Below are positions 28,933 to 37,311 of a stretch of DNA of 64,000 bases, piece by piece (the first letter of the stretch is position 1; each line of letters opens with the position of its first letter). This DNA comes from Paenibacillus arenosi. GTDB taxonomy: Bacteria > Bacillota > Bacilli > Paenibacillales > Paenibacillaceae. The notes under the pieces were generated by a model. The model was given only the letters and a program-made list of their open reading frames with translations, did not search any database and was not told the origin of the DNA. Location of the stretch: positions 1-64,000 of the forward strand of contig NZ_JACYTN010000026.1 of NCBI RefSeq assembly GCF_014841135.1, in the 5' to 3' direction. The translations under genes and the position numbers were made by a program.

Positions 28933-29475
28933 ATGAAAGCTACTGGTATTGTTCGTCGTATTGATGATCTTGGACGTGTCGTTATCCCTAAGGAAATTCG
29001 TCGCACGTTGCGCATCCGCGAGGGAGATCCGCTTGAGATCTTCGTTGACCGTGATGGAGAAGTAATCTTGAAGAAATACTCTCCAATTGGTGAGTTGGGC
29101 GACTTCGCTAAGGAGTATGCAGAATCTCTATATGAGAGCACAAACCACATTACACTTATTTCTGACCGTGACACTGTAATTACAGTAGCTGGTGGTTCCA
29201 AGAAAGAATTTTTGGACAAGCAGATCGGCATGTTGTTGGAAAACTGCATGGAAAACCGCAAGACGGTTACAGAAACAAATGCAGGTACTTATGAAATTGT
29301 AAAAGATAGCAGTGAGACATTGTCTTCTTATGTTATCGCTCCAATTATCTCTGGTGGAGACCCAATTGGTACAGTTGTATTGATGAACAAAGATGAGTCC
29401 GTGAAAATGGGACTTATGGAACAAAAAATGGCTGAGACAGCTGCTGCTTTCTTGGGCAAGCAAATGGAACAATAA
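28933..29475 (+). CDS. spoVT: Stage V sporulation regulator SpoVT
   Basis: A 180-aa forespore transcription factor. Residues 1-52 are an AbrB-type DNA-binding domain (MKATGIVRRIDDLGRVVIPK), strikingly like AbrB at 9022-9276. The rest is a GAF-like domain with ITVAGGSKKEFLDKQIG and a C-terminal helix. In B. subtilis it tunes SigG-dependent genes and spore germination properties. ATG 28933 follows a weak AGCGAGG. A terminator lies downstream. Confidence 0.96.
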   Translation: MKATGIVRRIDDLGRVVIPKEIRRTLRIREGDPLEIFVDRDGEVILKKYSPIGELGDFAKEYAESLYESTNHITLISDRDTVITVAGGSKKEFLDKQIGMLLENCMENRKTVTETNAGTYEIVKDSSETLSSYVIAPIISGGDPIGTVVLMNKDESVKMGLMEQKMAETAAAFLGKQMEQ

Positions 29476-29550
29476 GATTCCACTAATGAAACAGTCAGAA
29501 GCACTCCCATTTTAAATGATGAGTGGTTCTACCTATACTTAAGCAAATTA

Positions 29551-29607
29551 GACTCCTTGTCGTAAGCGGGCGCGAAGGCGCACACGTTTATGCGACGGGA
29601 GTTTTTT
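29551..29607 (+). terminator. spoVT terminator
   Basis: ACTCC plus TTGTCG (29552-29562) pair with TGCGAC plus GGGAGT (29591-29602) around an inner GC-rich hairpin; TTTTTT follows. Confidence 0.7.
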
Positions 29608-29819
29608 GCATGCTGCCGGCACAAATCTATACAGCTGATTGAATTGGATGACATGGTGTTGGTGTGTATAGGACGGTCATATAGAATTTGTAGAGGTATT
29701 TACATATGTATACGTATAAAGCAGTCTGCACTGACACATGTTGAAGATAAGAACACTCACAGGAGTGCTGTAGAGCTGATATAACTGACAGCTTATCTCT
29801 TAAAGGGCGTTGTTGTTGG

Positions 29820-29848
29820 TGGACGTGGGCAGTGTAAATGCTTATAAT
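29820..29848 (+). promoter_or_regulatory. Possible promoter of the spoVB-like gene
   Basis: TGGACG (29820-29825), a 17-bp spacer and TATAAT (29843-29848), 46 nt before the gene. The -35 is weak. The rest of the gap 29608-29893 shows no gene that I trust. Confidence 0.4.
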
Positions 29849-29893
29849 ACTTCACGAAATGATTCGAACTTTAGAACTTTATTAAAGGCGTGA

Positions 29894-31555
29894 TTGGTCG
29901 TGAAGAAACAACATACGGGCCATACAGGAGTTGTTGTGCAGGGAGCTTTATTGTTGGGCTTGGCTACCGTAACGTCCAAGCTGCTTGGAACCCTACAGAA
30001 GATTCCACTGCAAAATATTGCGGGCGATGGTGTGTTTGGCATTTATAACACGGTATACCCATTTTATATTTTATTAACGGTAATTGCGACAGCAGGTATT
30101 CCTGTAGCAGTCGCTAGGCTAGTTGCAGATACGGAAGCTGTTTACGATCGGACAGGCACGTATCAAATAGCTGCTGCGGGCCTTATCATGATGTCTATAA
30201 CTGGTGTCGTCGGTTTTGTGGCTATGTATATGGGAGCAGGAAATATCGCGGGTTGGATTGGCAATATGCATACGGAAGCAGCAATTCGTGCTTCGTCATA
30301 TGCGATGCTGATACTGCCGATATTAGCGGTTCTGCGCGGCTATGATCAAGGCCGGGGCCGCATGACAACAACAGCTGTATCACAGGTTGTGGAGCAGACG
30401 GCTCGTGTCATCGTCATGATTGTGCTGCTGCTTGTCTTGTATGTTTATGAATCGACCGAGGCGGAATTAGCTGCCGGTGCCACATTTGGTTCATTTGCTG
30501 GTGCATTATTTGCTTTTATTGTACTGGTTGTTACCATGGTACGGAGAAGATGGAGAGCCGTACAGGATATGCGAGCTAAAGGCACTATTATGGCAGCTAC
30601 GATGCGGGATGCCATATCGAATATATCTGGTGTTTGGCTGTGGATGAGGCGCCTCGCATGGACGGCACTACCTATTTGCCTTGGCGCTGTCGTAGTGCCC
30701 ATGATGAATGTAGTAGATACGTTCACGCTTCCGCGTTTGCTACATGCAAGCGGTTCAAGTGAGCTCGAGGCGATGGAGCAATTTGGTGTATATAGCCGAG
30801 CATTTCCGTTGGTTCAGCTCGTGACGATGGTTGCTAGCTCGCTGGCGGTGGGGCTTGTGCCAGCGCTAGTTCTAGCTCAGCGGAGTGGTGACGCTAAGCA
30901 GGTGCAAAGCTTGACGGCGGCTGCGATGAAGTGGACGTGGCTGCTTGCCGCTGCTTCTGCGGTCGGATTGACCGCCTTATCGGCGCATGTAAACGCCGCT
31001 TTGTATATGGAGGACAAGGGCACGCTTGTCTTCGTGCTCGTGGCCTGTACAGCGCTGCCAGGCGCTCTGCAAGCAGTATGTGCTGCGATGCTGCAGGGTG
31101 TCGGTGCTGTTGTTTCACCAGCGCTGCATCTGCTGGTAGCGGCGCTGGTGAAGGTGAGCCTGAACGTCTGGCTTGTGCCGACGTTGGGCTTGGAAGGCGC
31201 GGCATTGTCCGCGCTGGCATCGCTTAGCGTTGCAGCGATGCTAGGAGCACGCTCGCTTGCGCGTGCAGGCGGCGCAGGCCCTAGTGTATGGGCCTGGGGC
31301 TCAGCGCGCTTAGCGCTGGCGCTAGCCGCTATGGGCGGCGCGGTGTGGCTAACGGCCACCGCGGTTGCCCACCTTTGCGGCGGTGGCCGTGGCGGTGCCA
31401 GCGCGGCTACCGCCATAGGCGTCCTGCTCGGCGCGCTGTTATTCGGCGCGCTCGCAGTGATGCTGCGGCTTGTGCGGCCGGCTGAGCTTGCCGCACTGCC
31501 GAAAGTAGGCCAGCGTCTAGCTGCGCTGGCCACGCGCTTAACGCGCGATAAATAG
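29894..31555 (+). CDS. SpoVB/YabM-like polysaccharide flippase
   Basis: A 553-aa MOP-superfamily (MVF/Wzx-like) membrane protein with about 14 hydrophobic segments. Its N-terminus GALLLGLATVTSKLLG and GDGVFGIYNTVYPFYI resemble SpoVB and YabM, which move lipid-linked wall precursors or related glycans. At this place B. subtilis has yabM. The start is TTG 29894 or GTG 29900; AAAGG lies 5 or 11 nt before them respectively. The last third is rich in Ala and Gly, and its DNA is strongly GC-rich compared with the first two thirds. Whether it is sporulation-specific cannot be read. Confidence 0.85.
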   Translation: MVVKKQHTGHTGVVVQGALLLGLATVTSKLLGTLQKIPLQNIAGDGVFGIYNTVYPFYILLTVIATAGIPVAVARLVADTEAVYDRTGTYQIAAAGLIMMSITGVVGFVAMYMGAGNIAGWIGNMHTEAAIRASSYAMLILPILAVLRGYDQGRGRMTTTAVSQVVEQTARVIVMIVLLLVLYVYESTEAELAAGATFGSFAGALFAFIVLVVTMVRRRWRAVQDMRAKGTIMAATMRDAISNISGVWLWMRRLAWTALPICLGAVVVPMMNVVDTFTLPRLLHASGSSELEAMEQFGVYSRAFPLVQLVTMVASSLAVGLVPALVLAQRSGDAKQVQSLTAAAMKWTWLLAAASAVGLTALSAHVNAALYMEDKGTLVFVLVACTALPGALQAVCAAMLQGVGAVVSPALHLLVAALVKVSLNVWLVPTLGLEGAALSALASLSVAAMLGARSLARAGGAGPSVWAWGSARLALALAAMGGAVWLTATAVAHLCGGGRGGASAATAIGVLLGALLFGALAVMLRLVRPAELAALPKVGQRLAALATRLTRDK

Positions 31556-31630
31556 GCTGTGATGCACTGCGCCACAGCCTAGGCACGCAGTGCCTAGCTC
31601 GCGCTGCTGCATGCCTCTAAGCGCAGCAGC
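31554..31630 (+). repeat. Row of three GC-rich hairpins
   Basis: AGGCTGTG/CACAGCCT (31554-31561 with 31573-31580), TAGGCAC/GTGCCTA (31580-31586 with 31590-31596) and GCTGCTGC/GCAGCAGC (31603-31610 with 31623-31630) follow each other directly after the spoVB-like stop. There is no T tract. They sit inside the GC-rich patch. Confidence 0.75.
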
Positions 31631-31736
31631 ATGGGCACTTACGTGCACGAAACATTGCTTATACACGCATCACGTATTGTGGTGCACTATAGCTTATTTC
31701 TACTACCTTTAGCCCAAGAAGGAGGCTGTATTCACG

Positions 31737-33227
31737 ATGAGCGGACAAATAATCGCCGTCGGCCTAGGCTCCGGCGACGAGAGCCAGCTGACGCTCGGCA
31801 TAGCCAAGCAACTGCGCGACGCAGCACATCTATACCTTCGTACAGAAGACCATCCTGTTGTTGAATGGATTCGTGCAGAAGGCATCTCCTATACAACCTT
31901 TGATAGCGTATATACGGAGCATGAAAGTTTCCCAGCAGTGTATGATGATATTACAGAGCGGCTTATTGCTAAGGCGCTTACTACAAAAGGTACAATCGTT
32001 TATGCAGTGCCAGGGCATCCTCGTGTGGCTGAATCGACAGTCAGCCTACTATCGGAACGCTGTCCATCTAAAGGGATTGAATTAACCGTACTTGGGGGAG
32101 AAAGCTTCCTCGATCAAGCCTTTGTTCGACTCGGCTTTGACCCCATTGATGGCTTCCAATTGCTCGATGCAACGATGCTTAATCCAGCATCCATATCTCC
32201 ACGTTTGCATATCGTCATCGGACAGGTGTACGATATGTTTACAGCTTCAGATGTGAAGCTTAGTCTCATGGAAGTGTACCCAGATGACTATGAGGTCGTT
32301 GTAGGACATGCTCTAGGTGTTCACGGCGCAGAACAAATTGTTCGCGTGCCGCTCTATGAGTTGGATCGCGTAGAAGGATATGGAAATCTATCTCTCATTT
32401 ATGTCCCACGAACAGAAGATGAAGCCGTACGCAATAGGACATTTGAACGATTGCATGAAATCGTCGGTATTTTGCGCAGTCCAGATGGTTGTCCATGGGA
32501 TCAGGAGCAGACGCATCTATCTATTCGGAAAAATTTGATTGAAGAAACGTACGAAGTGTTGGAGACGATTGATGATGACGATCCGACTGCGATGCAGGAG
32601 GAGCTTGGAGATCTGATGCTCCAGATCATGCTTCACTCCCAAATGGAAGAAGAGGTAGGCAGCTTTACGGTGTATGATGTCATCCAAAGCTTGAATGAAA
32701 AGCTACTCTTCCGTCACCCCCATGTATTTGGTGACAAATCAGCAAATGATGCTGAAGCAGCGCTCAAAAATTGGGAGCAAATGAAGGCAGAAGAGAAGCG
32801 TTTGAAGGGAGCCGAGCAGGCTTCTGCGTCCGTTTTAGACGGTATACCGCGTGATATTCCAGCCCTTATGAAAGCTTACAAAATCCAGAAGAAGGCATCA
32901 AAAGTTGGATTTGACTGGGAGCGCGTAGAAGATGTACTTGACAAAGTAGCAGAAGAATTGCAAGAATTGCGAGAGGCTATTCTTTCAGACGACATAAGTC
33001 AAGAGGATACGCTGCTAGAGCTGGGCGACTTGCTGTTCGCTGCTGTGAATGTATCTCGCTTTATCGAGGGAGATCCAGAAGAAGCCCTTACAGGCACGAA
33101 TCGCAAGTTTGTAAAAAGATTTCGCTATATAGAAGAGCAACTTCGTATAAACGGAAAATCTTTTGACCAGACTGATTTACTAGAAATGGAGAAGTGGTGG
33201 CAAGAGGCTAAACTGATAGAATCGTAA
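31737..33227 (+). CDS. yabN: YabN: tetrapyrrole-methylase-like / MazG pyrophosphohydrolase
   Basis: A two-part protein of 496 aa. Residues 1 to about 220 form a SAM-dependent tetrapyrrole methylase-like domain (AVGLGSGDESQLTLG; VPGHPRVAES) of unknown activity. The rest is a MazG NTP pyrophosphohydrolase, with CPWDQEQTHLSIRKNLIEE and the EELGDLMLQ metal-binding helix, and a second, weaker copy near EELQELREA. MazG cleaves NTPs or dNTPs and may clean the nucleotide pool. AAGGAGG lies upstream of the ATG. The first 90 nt belong to the GC-rich patch. Confidence 0.95.
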   Translation: MSGQIIAVGLGSGDESQLTLGIAKQLRDAAHLYLRTEDHPVVEWIRAEGISYTTFDSVYTEHESFPAVYDDITERLIAKALTTKGTIVYAVPGHPRVAESTVSLLSERCPSKGIELTVLGGESFLDQAFVRLGFDPIDGFQLLDATMLNPASISPRLHIVIGQVYDMFTASDVKLSLMEVYPDDYEVVVGHALGVHGAEQIVRVPLYELDRVEGYGNLSLIYVPRTEDEAVRNRTFERLHEIVGILRSPDGCPWDQEQTHLSIRKNLIEETYEVLETIDDDDPTAMQEELGDLMLQIMLHSQMEEEVGSFTVYDVIQSLNEKLLFRHPHVFGDKSANDAEAALKNWEQMKAEEKRLKGAEQASASVLDGIPRDIPALMKAYKIQKKASKVGFDWERVEDVLDKVAEELQELREAILSDDISQEDTLLELGDLLFAAVNVSRFIEGDPEEALTGTNRKFVKRFRYIEEQLRINGKSFDQTDLLEMEKWWQEAKLIES

Positions 33228-33428
33228 TCCAAGCGAGCGCTGGCTCTTATAATTCCTTAATTTTCGTCAAATTTCGAAAAAGTGCCGTGCTTGGGGAGGA
33301 ATTTACTAATTAAGCAAGAATACATACATGCAACGTATTTCATACTGCTTGTTAGTAAAGACGATTGCAGGTTTGCGGTTGCCGCAACAACTCTATTATT
33401 GATTTAAAAAATTGGGAGGCCAATAGAC

Positions 33429-33701
33429 ATGAACAAAACAGATTTGGTGAACAACATTGCAACGAAAAGCGGTTTGACTAAGAAAGATGTAGAAGCAGTA
33501 TTGAACGGTTTCTTCGGCGAAGTAACTGACGCACTTGTTAAAGGTGACAAAGTTCAATTGATCGGCTTCGGTACATTCGAAACTCGCAAACGCGCTGGCC
33601 GTACTGGTCGCAACCCGCAAACAGGTAAAACAATCGAGATCCCAGAATCCACAATTCCTGCATTCAAAGCAGGTAACAAGCTTAAAGAAGCAGTTAAGTA
33701 A
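33429..33701 (+). CDS. hup: DNA-binding protein HU
   Basis: A 90-aa histone-like protein that bends and compacts DNA. The N-terminus MNKTDLVNNIATKSGLTKKD, IGFGTFETRKR and the arm GRNPQTGKTI are diagnostic. GGGAGG precedes the ATG. The B. subtilis hbs gene lies elsewhere, so HU is an extra member at this junction. Its stop codon shares one base with the start of rqcP. A short hairpin (TTGCGG/CCGCAA, 33373-33387) lies in the leader; no clear promoter was seen in 33228-33428. Confidence 0.97.
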   Translation: MNKTDLVNNIATKSGLTKKDVEAVLNGFFGEVTDALVKGDKVQLIGFGTFETRKRAGRTGRNPQTGKTIEIPESTIPAFKAGNKLKEAVK

Positions 33702-33979
33702 TGAGACTCGATAAGTTCCTGAAAGTATCTAGACTCATCAAGCGACGCACTGTTGCTAAAGATGTATCTGGACAAGGGCGCGTTGTGTTGAATGGCCGCG
33801 AAGCGAAGCCTAGCAGTGCCGTAAAAGTAGGCGACGAAATTATGGTTCAGTTCGGGCAGAAATACGTAACGGTCCGTGTTGAGCGTCTCCAAGAGACGAC
33901 CAAGAAGGATGAGGCCGCTGGCATGTATACGCTGCTACGAGAGGAACCGATTCCAAAGCAAGATGATTTTGGATGGTAA
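33701..33979 (+). CDS. rqcP: RqcP (YabO), S4-domain ribosome quality-control factor
   Basis: A 92-aa protein with an S4 RNA-binding fold (MRLDKFLKVSRLIKRRTVA). In B. subtilis, RqcP acts with RqcH on 50S subunits that carry stuck peptidyl-tRNA and supports alanine tailing. It overlaps HU by 1 nt (TAATG), so translation should be coupled. In B. subtilis it is followed directly by yabP and yabQ, but here a terminator and the que cassette come between. Confidence 0.95.
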   Translation: MRLDKFLKVSRLIKRRTVAKDVSGQGRVVLNGREAKPSSAVKVGDEIMVQFGQKYVTVRVERLQETTKKDEAAGMYTLLREEPIPKQDDFGW

Positions 33980-33994
33980 ATGAGTAATGAATAG

Positions 33995-34040
33995 AGGCAA
34001 TCGTGATGCTGTTGGAAGGCGGCTCGCGATTGCCTTTTTG
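33995..34040 (+). terminator. hup-rqcP terminator
   Basis: A perfect 9-bp stem (33995-34003 with 34027-34035) with a 23-nt loop that can fold further, followed by TTTTG. Confidence 0.8.
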
Positions 34041-34173
34041 TTATTTAGAATTTAGTCTAAAATAGGTTTTAAATGGAAAGAAACGAGATATAATGTGATC
34101 ATTACATATGGAGGATCATAGGTACGAGTCAGCTACTTCTTAAGTCAGTAGGGGTAGCAGATGATTGCGAGGG

Positions 34174-34184
34174 TGTGTTATACT
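34174..34184 (+). promoter_or_regulatory. Extended -10 promoter of the que operon
   Basis: TGTGTTATACT reads as TGTG-n-TATACT, a good extended -10 element (-10 at 34179-34184). I see no -35. It sits about 40 nt before the riboswitch aptamer, so the leader would begin near 34191. Confidence 0.55.
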
Positions 34185-34223
34185 GACCCTTACAACTTCA
34201 TCAAATCCGTACGTACGCGTACG

Positions 34224-34260
34224 GGAGAGGTTCGCAATCTCCCTCTATAAAAAACTAAGG
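34224..34260 (+). ncRNA. preQ1-I riboswitch aptamer
   Basis: GAGAGGTTCGC then CCCTCTATAAAAAACTAAGG fits the small preQ1 class I aptamer: stem GAGGG-type P1, C-rich loop and the A-rich tail that forms the pseudoknot. It binds 7-aminomethyl-7-deazaguanine and reduces expression of queuosine precursor genes. queC-queD-queE-queF follow, which confirms the context. A separate hairpin (34207-34213 with 34218-34224) touches its 5' end. Confidence 0.93.
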
Positions 34261-34323
34261 CCACAGCTCTATTAGGGTAAATGTAAGCTCTAATCCGCGC
34301 TGTATTTGTTGACGTTTATTTCG

Positions 34324-34352
34324 GGAGATGTGCGATGCACATCTCCTTTTTT
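34324..34352 (+). terminator. que leader terminator
   Basis: A perfect 10-bp stem (34324-34333 with 34337-34346), a 3-nt loop and T6. It lies between the riboswitch and queC and is the likely switchable terminator. It is 63 nt from the aptamer, further than usual. Confidence 0.88.
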
Positions 34353-34414
34353 GCGTCTACATAACAGGTCTGCCTTTCTCCGATTGAGGGAAACGAAAGG
34401 ATGAGACAATCAAG

Positions 34415-35137
34415 ATGAAACAAGACAAAGCGGTCGTCGTCTTCAGCGGCGGTCAAGACAGCACAACCTGTTTATGGTGGGCGTTACAGCAATTTAAAGA
34501 AGTTGAGGCTATTTCATTTGACTATGGCCAACGGCATCATACGGAGTTAGAGCATGCAACTCGCATCGCAGAAGAGCTGAATGTTCGGCATCGCATTTTG
34601 GATATGTCGCTACTTAATCAGCTGGCGCCAAATGCACTTACTCGCAGCGATATGGAAATTGAGCATGAAGATGGGGAACTGCCGAATACATTTGTAGACG
34701 GGCGTAACTTGCTCTTTATTTCCTTTGCGGCGGTCTATGCGAAGCAATTAGGAGCGAAGCATCTAATTGTAGGCGTGTGTGAAACGGACTTTAGTGGTTA
34801 TCCAGACTGTAGAGACGTATTTATTAAGTCATTGAACGTAACGCTCAATTTATCGATGGATACGAGCTTTGTTATTCATACGCCTCTTATGTGGCTAGAT
34901 AAGGCGCAGACTTGGCACATGGCAGATGAGTTGGGAGCACTCGACTTCATTCGCGAAAAGACAGTTACGTGCTATGAAGGATTAGTTGGGGATGGCTGTG
35001 GAGTATGTCCAGCATGCAAATTGCGCCGGGCTGGTCTAGATACCTATTTAAAAGAGCGGGACCTGCATTGTGCACCTAATCCGCAAGCTCAAGGGTGCTC
35101 AGTTGCCACATCTAAAACGGTGGAGGCGAGTGGATGA
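34415..35137 (+). CDS. queC: 7-cyano-7-deazaguanine (preQ0) synthase
   Basis: Converts 7-carboxy-7-deazaguanine to preQ0 using ATP and ammonia, 240 aa. The N-terminal PP-loop [12 protein letters not shown] (about residues 8-19) binds ATP; the C-terminal cysteine cluster [13 protein letters not shown] binds zinc. GAAAGGATGAG lies upstream. It ends in a 4-nt ATGA overlap with queD. Controlled by the preQ1 riboswitch. Confidence 0.97.
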   Translation: MKQDKAVVVFSGGQDSTTCLWWALQQFKEVEAISFDYGQRHHTELEHATRIAEELNVRHRILDMSLLNQLAPNALTRSDMEIEHEDGELPNTFVDGRNLLFISFAAVYAKQLGAKHLIVGVCETDFSGYPDCRDVFIKSLNVTLNLSMDTSFVIHTPLMWLDKAQTWHMADELGALDFIREKTVTCYEGLVGDGCGVCPACKLRRAGLDTYLKERDLHCAPNPQAQGCSVATSKTVEASG

Positions 35138-35622
35138 AACAGCCGGGAGCATTCCGTATCGTTGATCAGCTTCAATGCTATGGTGTAGATATTGAAGGGC
35201 ATCAACTGCGTTACAAGCAGAAAAGAGTCATGGTCAGCAAGGCATTTACATTTGACGCTGCGCATCATTTGCATGCATACGAAGGTAAGTGCAAAAACTT
35301 GCACGGGCATACGTATAAAGTTGAATTTGGTATTAGCAGCATGATTAACGACATTGGTCTAGCGATTGATTTCGGAGACATTAAACATATATGGAAAGAG
35401 CGGATCGAGCCTTATTTGGATCACCGTTATTTGAATGAGACGCTACCGCCTATGAATACGACTGCAGAAAATATGGTGATTTGGCTGTTTGAACAGATGG
35501 ATGCTGCATTAGTCGTAGAGCCATATAAAAGTGGTTGTATAGGTGGCAGAACAGAGTTTGTTCGTTTGTATGAAACCCCGACTAGCTATGCAGAAGCTAG
35601 ACGAGAGTGGATGATGGAATGA
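35134..35622 (+). CDS. queD: 6-carboxy-5,6,7,8-tetrahydropterin synthase
   Basis: First dedicated step after GTP cyclohydrolase in 7-deazaguanine synthesis, 162 aa. Zinc ligands are in [12 protein letters not shown] and the CKNLHGHTY segment (catalytic Cys and HGH); the closing YETPTSYAE is typical. About 32 residues precede the conserved core, and an internal ATG at 35230 (MVSKAFTF) with a weak SD is an alternative start. The 4-nt overlaps on both sides show coupled translation in queC-queD-queE. Confidence 0.94.
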   Translation: MKQPGAFRIVDQLQCYGVDIEGHQLRYKQKRVMVSKAFTFDAAHHLHAYEGKCKNLHGHTYKVEFGISSMINDIGLAIDFGDIKHIWKERIEPYLDHRYLNETLPPMNTTAENMVIWLFEQMDAALVVEPYKSGCIGGRTEFVRLYETPTSYAEARREWMME

Positions 35623-36386
35623 GTACAATACAACGTGAGCTGCTAGACAGAGAGAGGCGGAACATGCGTCTTCCTGTGCTAGAAATATTTGGTCCTACTG
35701 TGCAGGGGGAAGGGTTGCTTATTGGGCAAAAGACGATGTTTGTACGAACGGCAGGCTGTGATTACCGTTGTTCTTGGTGTGATTCTGCATTTACGTGGGA
35801 TGGAAGTGCCAAACATGACATACAGATGCTCACAGCGGAGCAAGTATGGGAACAGTTGCAGCAGCTAGCAGCAGGACGATTTTCACACGTGACGATATCT
35901 GGGGGCAACCCAGCATTGCTACCACAGCTTGATGAGCTTGTCCTCCTTTTGCAACAACGAGGTATTCGCACAGCTGTCGAAACACAGGGCTCCAAGTGGC
36001 AGCCATGGCTTGCAGGGATAGACGATGTAACCGTGTCTCCGAAACCACCTAGTTCGGGTATGGATACAGATTGGAAACGGCTCGACGAAGTCATGAGCCA
36101 TTTATCTCGTGCCGAGCGAACAGCGGTATGTTTGAAGGTTGTCGTGTTCAACGAACAAGATCTTCGTTATGCCATTGCCGTTCATGAACGCTATCCCACG
36201 GTACCATTTGTTCTTCAAACGGGTAACGATGCCGTACAGGCTGATGACGATATGGCGTTAGTAGAAAGCTTGCTGCGACGTTATGAATGGCTAATTGAGC
36301 AAGTGTCGGCAGAATCAAGGTTAAATGACGCTAGGGTACTCCCCCAGCTGCATACGCTTGTGTGGGGGAATAAGCGCGGAGTATAA
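35619..36386 (+). CDS. queE: 7-carboxy-7-deazaguanine synthase (radical SAM)
   Basis: Rearranges 6-carboxytetrahydropterin to 7-carboxy-7-deazaguanine, 255 aa from ATG 35619. The radical SAM motif is CDYRCSWC (CxxxCxxC), preceded by EIFGPTVQGEGLLIGQ, the family N-terminal signature; HVTISGGNPAL is the glycine-rich SAM loop. ATG 35619 overlaps the queD stop by 4 nt (ATGA). An ATG at 35607 is possible but would overlap more. Confidence 0.94.
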   Translation: MSTIQRELLDRERRNMRLPVLEIFGPTVQGEGLLIGQKTMFVRTAGCDYRCSWCDSAFTWDGSAKHDIQMLTAEQVWEQLQQLAAGRFSHVTISGGNPALLPQLDELVLLLQQRGIRTAVETQGSKWQPWLAGIDDVTVSPKPPSSGMDTDWKRLDEVMSHLSRAERTAVCLKVVVFNEQDLRYAIAVHERYPTVPFVLQTGNDAVQADDDMALVESLLRRYEWLIEQVSAESRLNDARVLPQLHTLVWGNKRGV

Positions 36387-36445
36387 GTTTCTAGGTAGTC
36401 TGTAATTTCAAAGCAATATTTCCGATAAATAAAGGAGTATGAATC

Positions 36446-36943
36446 ATGACAATGGCAGGACGCACGGAAGCAGAGCTTCCACTAACTCATTTGGGTCAAC
36501 ATACAACGTACAAGTCCACTTATGCACCAGAGGTGCTAGAGTCTTTTCCAAATAAACACCCGTATCGGGACTATTTCATTAAATTCAACTGTCCGGAGTT
36601 CACCAGTTTATGTCCGATTACAGGACAGCCGGATTTTGCGACTATTTATATTAGCTACATTGCAGATGAGCGCTGTGTAGAGAGCAAGTCTCTCAAGTTG
36701 TATTTGTTTAGCTTCCGCAATCAAGGTGATTTCCATGAAGACTGTGTCAATATTATTATGAATGACTTAATTAAGCTCATGGATCCACGGTATATAGAGG
36801 TGTGGGGCAAGTTCACACCGCGTGGGGGGATTTCGATAGACCCTTACTGCAATTATGGTAAGCCAGGTACCAAGTATGAGCAGATGGCTGAGCAGCGTTT
36901 GATGCAGCACGATCTATATCCTGAGAAGGTCGACAATCGATAG
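36446..36943 (+). CDS. queF: NADPH-dependent 7-cyano-7-deazaguanine reductase
   Basis: Reduces preQ0 to preQ1, the ligand of the riboswitch in front of this operon, 165 aa (short, YkvM-type). The catalytic Cys lies in [14 protein letters not shown], and the QueF motif ESKSLKLY is present, with HEDCVN later. AAAGGAG lies upstream of the ATG. The cassette is complete except for folE (GTP cyclohydrolase I), which is not in this window. Confidence 0.97.
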   Translation: MTMAGRTEAELPLTHLGQHTTYKSTYAPEVLESFPNKHPYRDYFIKFNCPEFTSLCPITGQPDFATIYISYIADERCVESKSLKLYLFSFRNQGDFHEDCVNIIMNDLIKLMDPRYIEVWGKFTPRGGISIDPYCNYGKPGTKYEQMAEQRLMQHDLYPEKVDNR

Positions 36944-36983
36944 TGTAGCAATCGTTCAACTTATATAGAGTTCTATTTTCGCT

Positions 36984-37018
36984 CCCCTCCTTCATAGGTT
37001 AATAAAGAGAAGGAGGGG
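36984..37018 (+). promoter_or_regulatory. Hairpin masking the yabP ribosome-binding site
   Basis: CCCCTCCTT (36984-36992) is perfectly complementary to AAGGAGGGG (37010-37018), which is the yabP SD. The loop is 17 nt and no T tract follows, so translational masking is more likely than termination. Confidence 0.6.
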
Positions 37019-37026
37019 TACATGCC

Positions 37027-37311
37027 ATGTTAGAACCGAACAAGGCTGGCAAGCGGCAAGAAATTAAGATGATGAATCGAAAAGTATTAGAAATCAGTGG
37101 CGTTAGTAATGTCGAAAGCTTTGATAGTGAGGAATTTCTGTTGGAGACCGACAGCGGGTTCTTAACGATTAAAGGCCATAATCTTCATATTAAAAATTTG
37201 AGCTTGGAACAAGGCCTTGTAGCGATCGAAGGCGTGGTCAACTCCCTGACCTATTTGGACGCGAATCAAACGGATAAATCAAAAGGTTTTTTTGGGAAGT
37301 TGTTTAAGTGA
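37027..37311 (+). CDS. yabP: Sporulation protein YabP
   Basis: A 94-aa YabP/YqfC family protein made in the mother cell; B. subtilis yabP and yabQ belong to the SigE regulon. The family core is RKVLEISGVSNVESFDSEEF and LTIKGHNLHIKNLSLEQG. The ATG lies 8 nt after AAGGAGGGG, which is buried in a hairpin (see that entry). It overlaps yabQ by 4 nt (GTGA). Confidence 0.94.
   Translation: MLEPNKAGKRQEIKMMNRKVLEISGVSNVESFDSEEFLLETDSGFLTIKGHNLHIKNLSLEQGLVAIEGVVNSLTYLDANQTDKSKGFFGKLFK

Noticed and set aside
29590-29784. 64-codon frame between spoVT and the spoVB-like gene
   Set aside because: Its start lies in the spoVT terminator hairpin, it has no SD and no recognisable sequence.
30877-31575. Long open frame (232 codons) on the minus strand inside the spoVB-like gene
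   Set aside because: It lies in the GC-rich patch where stop codons are rare, has Ala/Thr/Ser-rich random composition, no SD, and the plus-strand frame codes for a clear membrane protein.
34040-34414. Second riboswitch or T-box in the que leader
   Set aside because: The fold after the preQ1 aptamer does not match any class I know; there is no T-box motif. Kept as part of the que leader finding.
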